DNA from: Paenibacillus sp. FSL K6-0276
GTDB lineage: Bacteria > Bacillota > Bacilli > Paenibacillales > Paenibacillaceae
Assembly: GCF_037977235.1 (NCBI RefSeq)
Contig: NZ_CP150276.1
Location: 3,596,001 to 3,660,000 of the forward strand
Length of the DNA stretch: 64,000 nt
Direction of reading: 5' to 3'
Part shown: one piece after another, positions 62,341-64,000 of the stretch
Layout of the letters: each line of letters starts with the position of its first letter
Numbering within the stretch: the first letter of the stretch is position 1
Program-made: the position numbers and the translations under genes
Notes under the pieces: model-generated
Seen by the model: the letters and a program-made list of their open reading frames with translations, nothing else
Told to the model about the DNA's origin: nothing
Database searches by the model: none

Positions 62341-63948
62341 TTAAAAGGTATAATCGTAAAATTTCTCTGCATTACTTAGGCTAGGCCATATATCTGAACT
62401 TTCCCCACCTATATACCAATAAGCGATCCCGGCTAGATTGTTCTTAACGCTTAAATCGTATTTGGCTATTAATGAACGACCATCCTCAATCCAGATCGTG
62501 TGCTTTATGGACTGCTTCGAATAGTTGGCAACATATTGTCCTAAAGACTCATTCCATACGGGCTTCATTCCATAGTTACTAATAATCTGATTTTGCTCCG
62601 GAAGCGAGATATACTTTGAAGATGAAACCGTGCCATTCTGGTTCAACGTCCAGTCACGATTATATAAAGGCAGTGCCAATATAACCTTATGGCTAGGAAC
62701 GACCTTTAGTACTGTATCCACTGCATGTTGATCAAAAGGAATTGAAGCATTTGGCCCTGGAAGCTTACTCCCATCGTAATGCTCATCATAACCCATCATC
62801 ACCATATAATTCACTTGCTTACCTAGTGCAGCGTAGTCAAAAGCTTCCGTCCAATCTGTTCCAAGATCGGGAGATACGTCTATCGACAGCGTAGCGTTAA
62901 GTGCATGCATCTTCTCAGCTAATAGTGTAATGAACGAGGTCAAATACTCACGATCGTCAGGCGCTACATTTTCAAAATCAATATTTAGTCCATCTAATCC
63001 ATATTTGCTCACTAAAGCTGCTAATTGATCTACTGCCTTATTCCTTGTGGTTGTACTCGACAACATTTGATGAGTCGCTTCTTGATCCGATCGATTACCT
63101 ACCATCGCCCATATTTTCTTATTATTCTTCTTTGCCCATGTGATCAGCGAAGCATCCGTTGAATCCGTTAATGCACCTGATTTTCCAACATAGTACCACC
63201 GTGGTGATATGGTATTGACGTTCGACTTCATAACAGTATTCTCGTATTGTGCCGTCGTTTGACCATATTGCCAGCCAATAATGATATGATCCTCCGGCTC
63301 ATCTTCAAGCTCAGCTGCCCAACTCTCATTTTGCAGCACCCGGTCTATGAGGACGGCTGTTTCCTGTCTAGTTATAGGATCAAAGGGTCGGAAATTCTTG
63401 CTATTATCCCCCTTCATTAATCCTAGATCATTTACAGTAGCAACAGCTGATCTTGCCCAGCTAGCAATTTCATTTCGATCATTGAACGAAGTTAGAGCAG
63501 AAGTATGGTTTGTTTGCTTTAAAGTTTTGGCCATCCATACAGCCGCTTCCTGCCTAGTAACTGCTTTTGCTGGCGCAAAAGTAGTTGCCGACGTGCCGTT
63601 AGCCAGCTCAAGCTGAACAGCTGCATGTATCCAGCCGTAATACCAAGCTTTTTTGGCTACATCTGTATAAGGAGATACTGGACTAACTGCCGGATCAAGC
63701 TTTAGCAGACGGTCAAGAACCGTAATGAATTCCGCTCTAGTGATCGATTGAGTAGGTGAAAAGCATGTCGCCGTTGTGCCAGTTAATATGTTGCGGTGAT
63801 ATAAATCTATGATTTCATTTTTAGCATAACTAGTATCTATTTCCTTAAAAGGCGCCTCATCATCAGCCGATATATGTTGAATAAATATTCCGGCTGCAAG
63901 CACTATAACGATTGTTATGACTGCAAATCTACCAAATCTATTGTTCAC
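62341..63948 (-). CDS. SLH-domain GH18 protein (spore-germination/chitinase-like)
   Basis: 535 residues, GTG start with GAGGAGG eight bases upstream. Signal peptide or anchor (about 9-27), three SLH motifs (about 33-205; ITRAEFITVLDRLLKL, VTRQEAAVWMAKTL, ITRQETAVLIDRVL), then a GH18 barrel with YGLDGLNIDFENVAP (DxxDxDxE; Glu is the acid) and YMVMMGYDEHYDG. The closest functional analogues are YaaH/SleL-type peptidoglycan glucosaminidases and chitinases. Attached to the cell wall through SLH. Confidence 0.9.
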   Translation of the reverse strand: MNNRFGRFAVITIVIVLAAGIFIQHISADDEAPFKEIDTSYAKNEIIDLYHRNILTGTTATCFSPTQSITRAEFITVLDRLLKLDPAVSPVSPYTDVAKKAWYYGWIHAAVQLELANGTSATTFAPAKAVTRQEAAVWMAKTLKQTNHTSALTSFNDRNEIASWARSAVATVNDLGLMKGDNSKNFRPFDPITRQETAVLIDRVLQNESWAAELEDEPEDHIIIGWQYGQTTAQYENTVMKSNVNTISPRWYYVGKSGALTDSTDASLITWAKKNNKKIWAMVGNRSDQEATHQMLSSTTTRNKAVDQLAALVSKYGLDGLNIDFENVAPDDREYLTSFITLLAEKMHALNATLSIDVSPDLGTDWTEAFDYAALGKQVNYMVMMGYDEHYDGSKLPGPNASIPFDQHAVDTVLKVVPSHKVILALPLYNRDWTLNQNGTVSSSKYISLPEQNQIISNYGMKPVWNESLGQYVANYSKQSIKHTIWIEDGRSLIAKYDLSVKNNLAGIAYWYIGGESSDIWPSLSNAEKFYDYTF

Positions 63949-64000
63949 GAGATGATCCTCCTCGGAGATAATCTTCGAATTATACCAAGGATAGAAGCTA

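Overview
The window reads as the chromosome of a spore-forming, S-layer-bearing Gram-positive, most likely a Paenibacillus. The evidence is two SLH-domain surface proteins, YesM/YesN-type two-component regulation of sugar uptake, a RacA-like protein, strong AGGAGG-type ribosome sites, low-to-moderate G+C and IS110/IS1182 insertion sequences. No rRNA, tRNA, CRISPR or prophage was seen.

Layout. 0-12.6 kb is ordinary chromosome: an alkylation-repair operon (adaA, ogt, radical SAM protein), a RacA-like protein, aspartate ammonia-lyase with a likely CcpA site, a uronate-catabolism cluster (kduI, a DeoR regulator, kduD and a divergent putative lyase/hydrolase), small unknown genes, a Nudix/GNAT pair and a 5'-truncated GH42 beta-galactosidase. 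12.6-17.0 kb is a visibly more G+C-rich two-component operon with a secreted Cu-amine-oxidase-N protein and a beta-propeller lipoprotein.

17.0-40.2 kb is the unusual part. Single, unrelated, mostly minus-strand genes (phosphotransferases, acetyltransferase, Nudix hydrolases, a nucleotidyltransferase, DKNYY, SnoaL-like and DUF2441-like proteins, a MurE paralogue, a tyrosine recombinase) are separated by about fifteen copies of one repeat. Each repeat has a B arm (consensus TATCCTGCCCGTTAGTT), a variable hairpin, and an A arm (consensus AACTATCGTGTCCCGTTAGC). Once insertion sequences are mentally removed, nearly every repeat lies within tens of bases of the 3' end of one gene and the 5' end of the next, as attC sites do in integron cassette arrays. 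The arms do not match the canonical attC boxes. Two intact-length IS110-group elements, four miniature recombinase-less relatives and two IS1111-group elements sit in these arms. The non-coding RNAs of these elements contain CCGTTAG-type segments matching the target and, in the IS110 group, a second segment matching the element's own right end: the layout expected of bridge RNAs. The miniature elements keep the RNA and ends but lack the recombinase.

40.2-43.5 kb is an NAD-salvage operon (pnuC, nadR-like, Nudix/NrtR-like regulator, NADAR) behind a perfect 13-bp palindromic operator. 43.9-58.1 kb is a glycan-use locus: GH29 fucosidase, a 1895-residue SLH-anchored hydrolase, YesM/YesN-type regulators and an ABC sugar importer, with a shared 13-nt motif upstream of the importer and the SLH hydrolase. 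58.1-60.7 kb holds DUF4303/SUKH-like immunity-type genes and remnants plus a collagen-like small protein. 60.8-64 kb holds two tandem glycosyltransferases and an SLH-GH18 protein.
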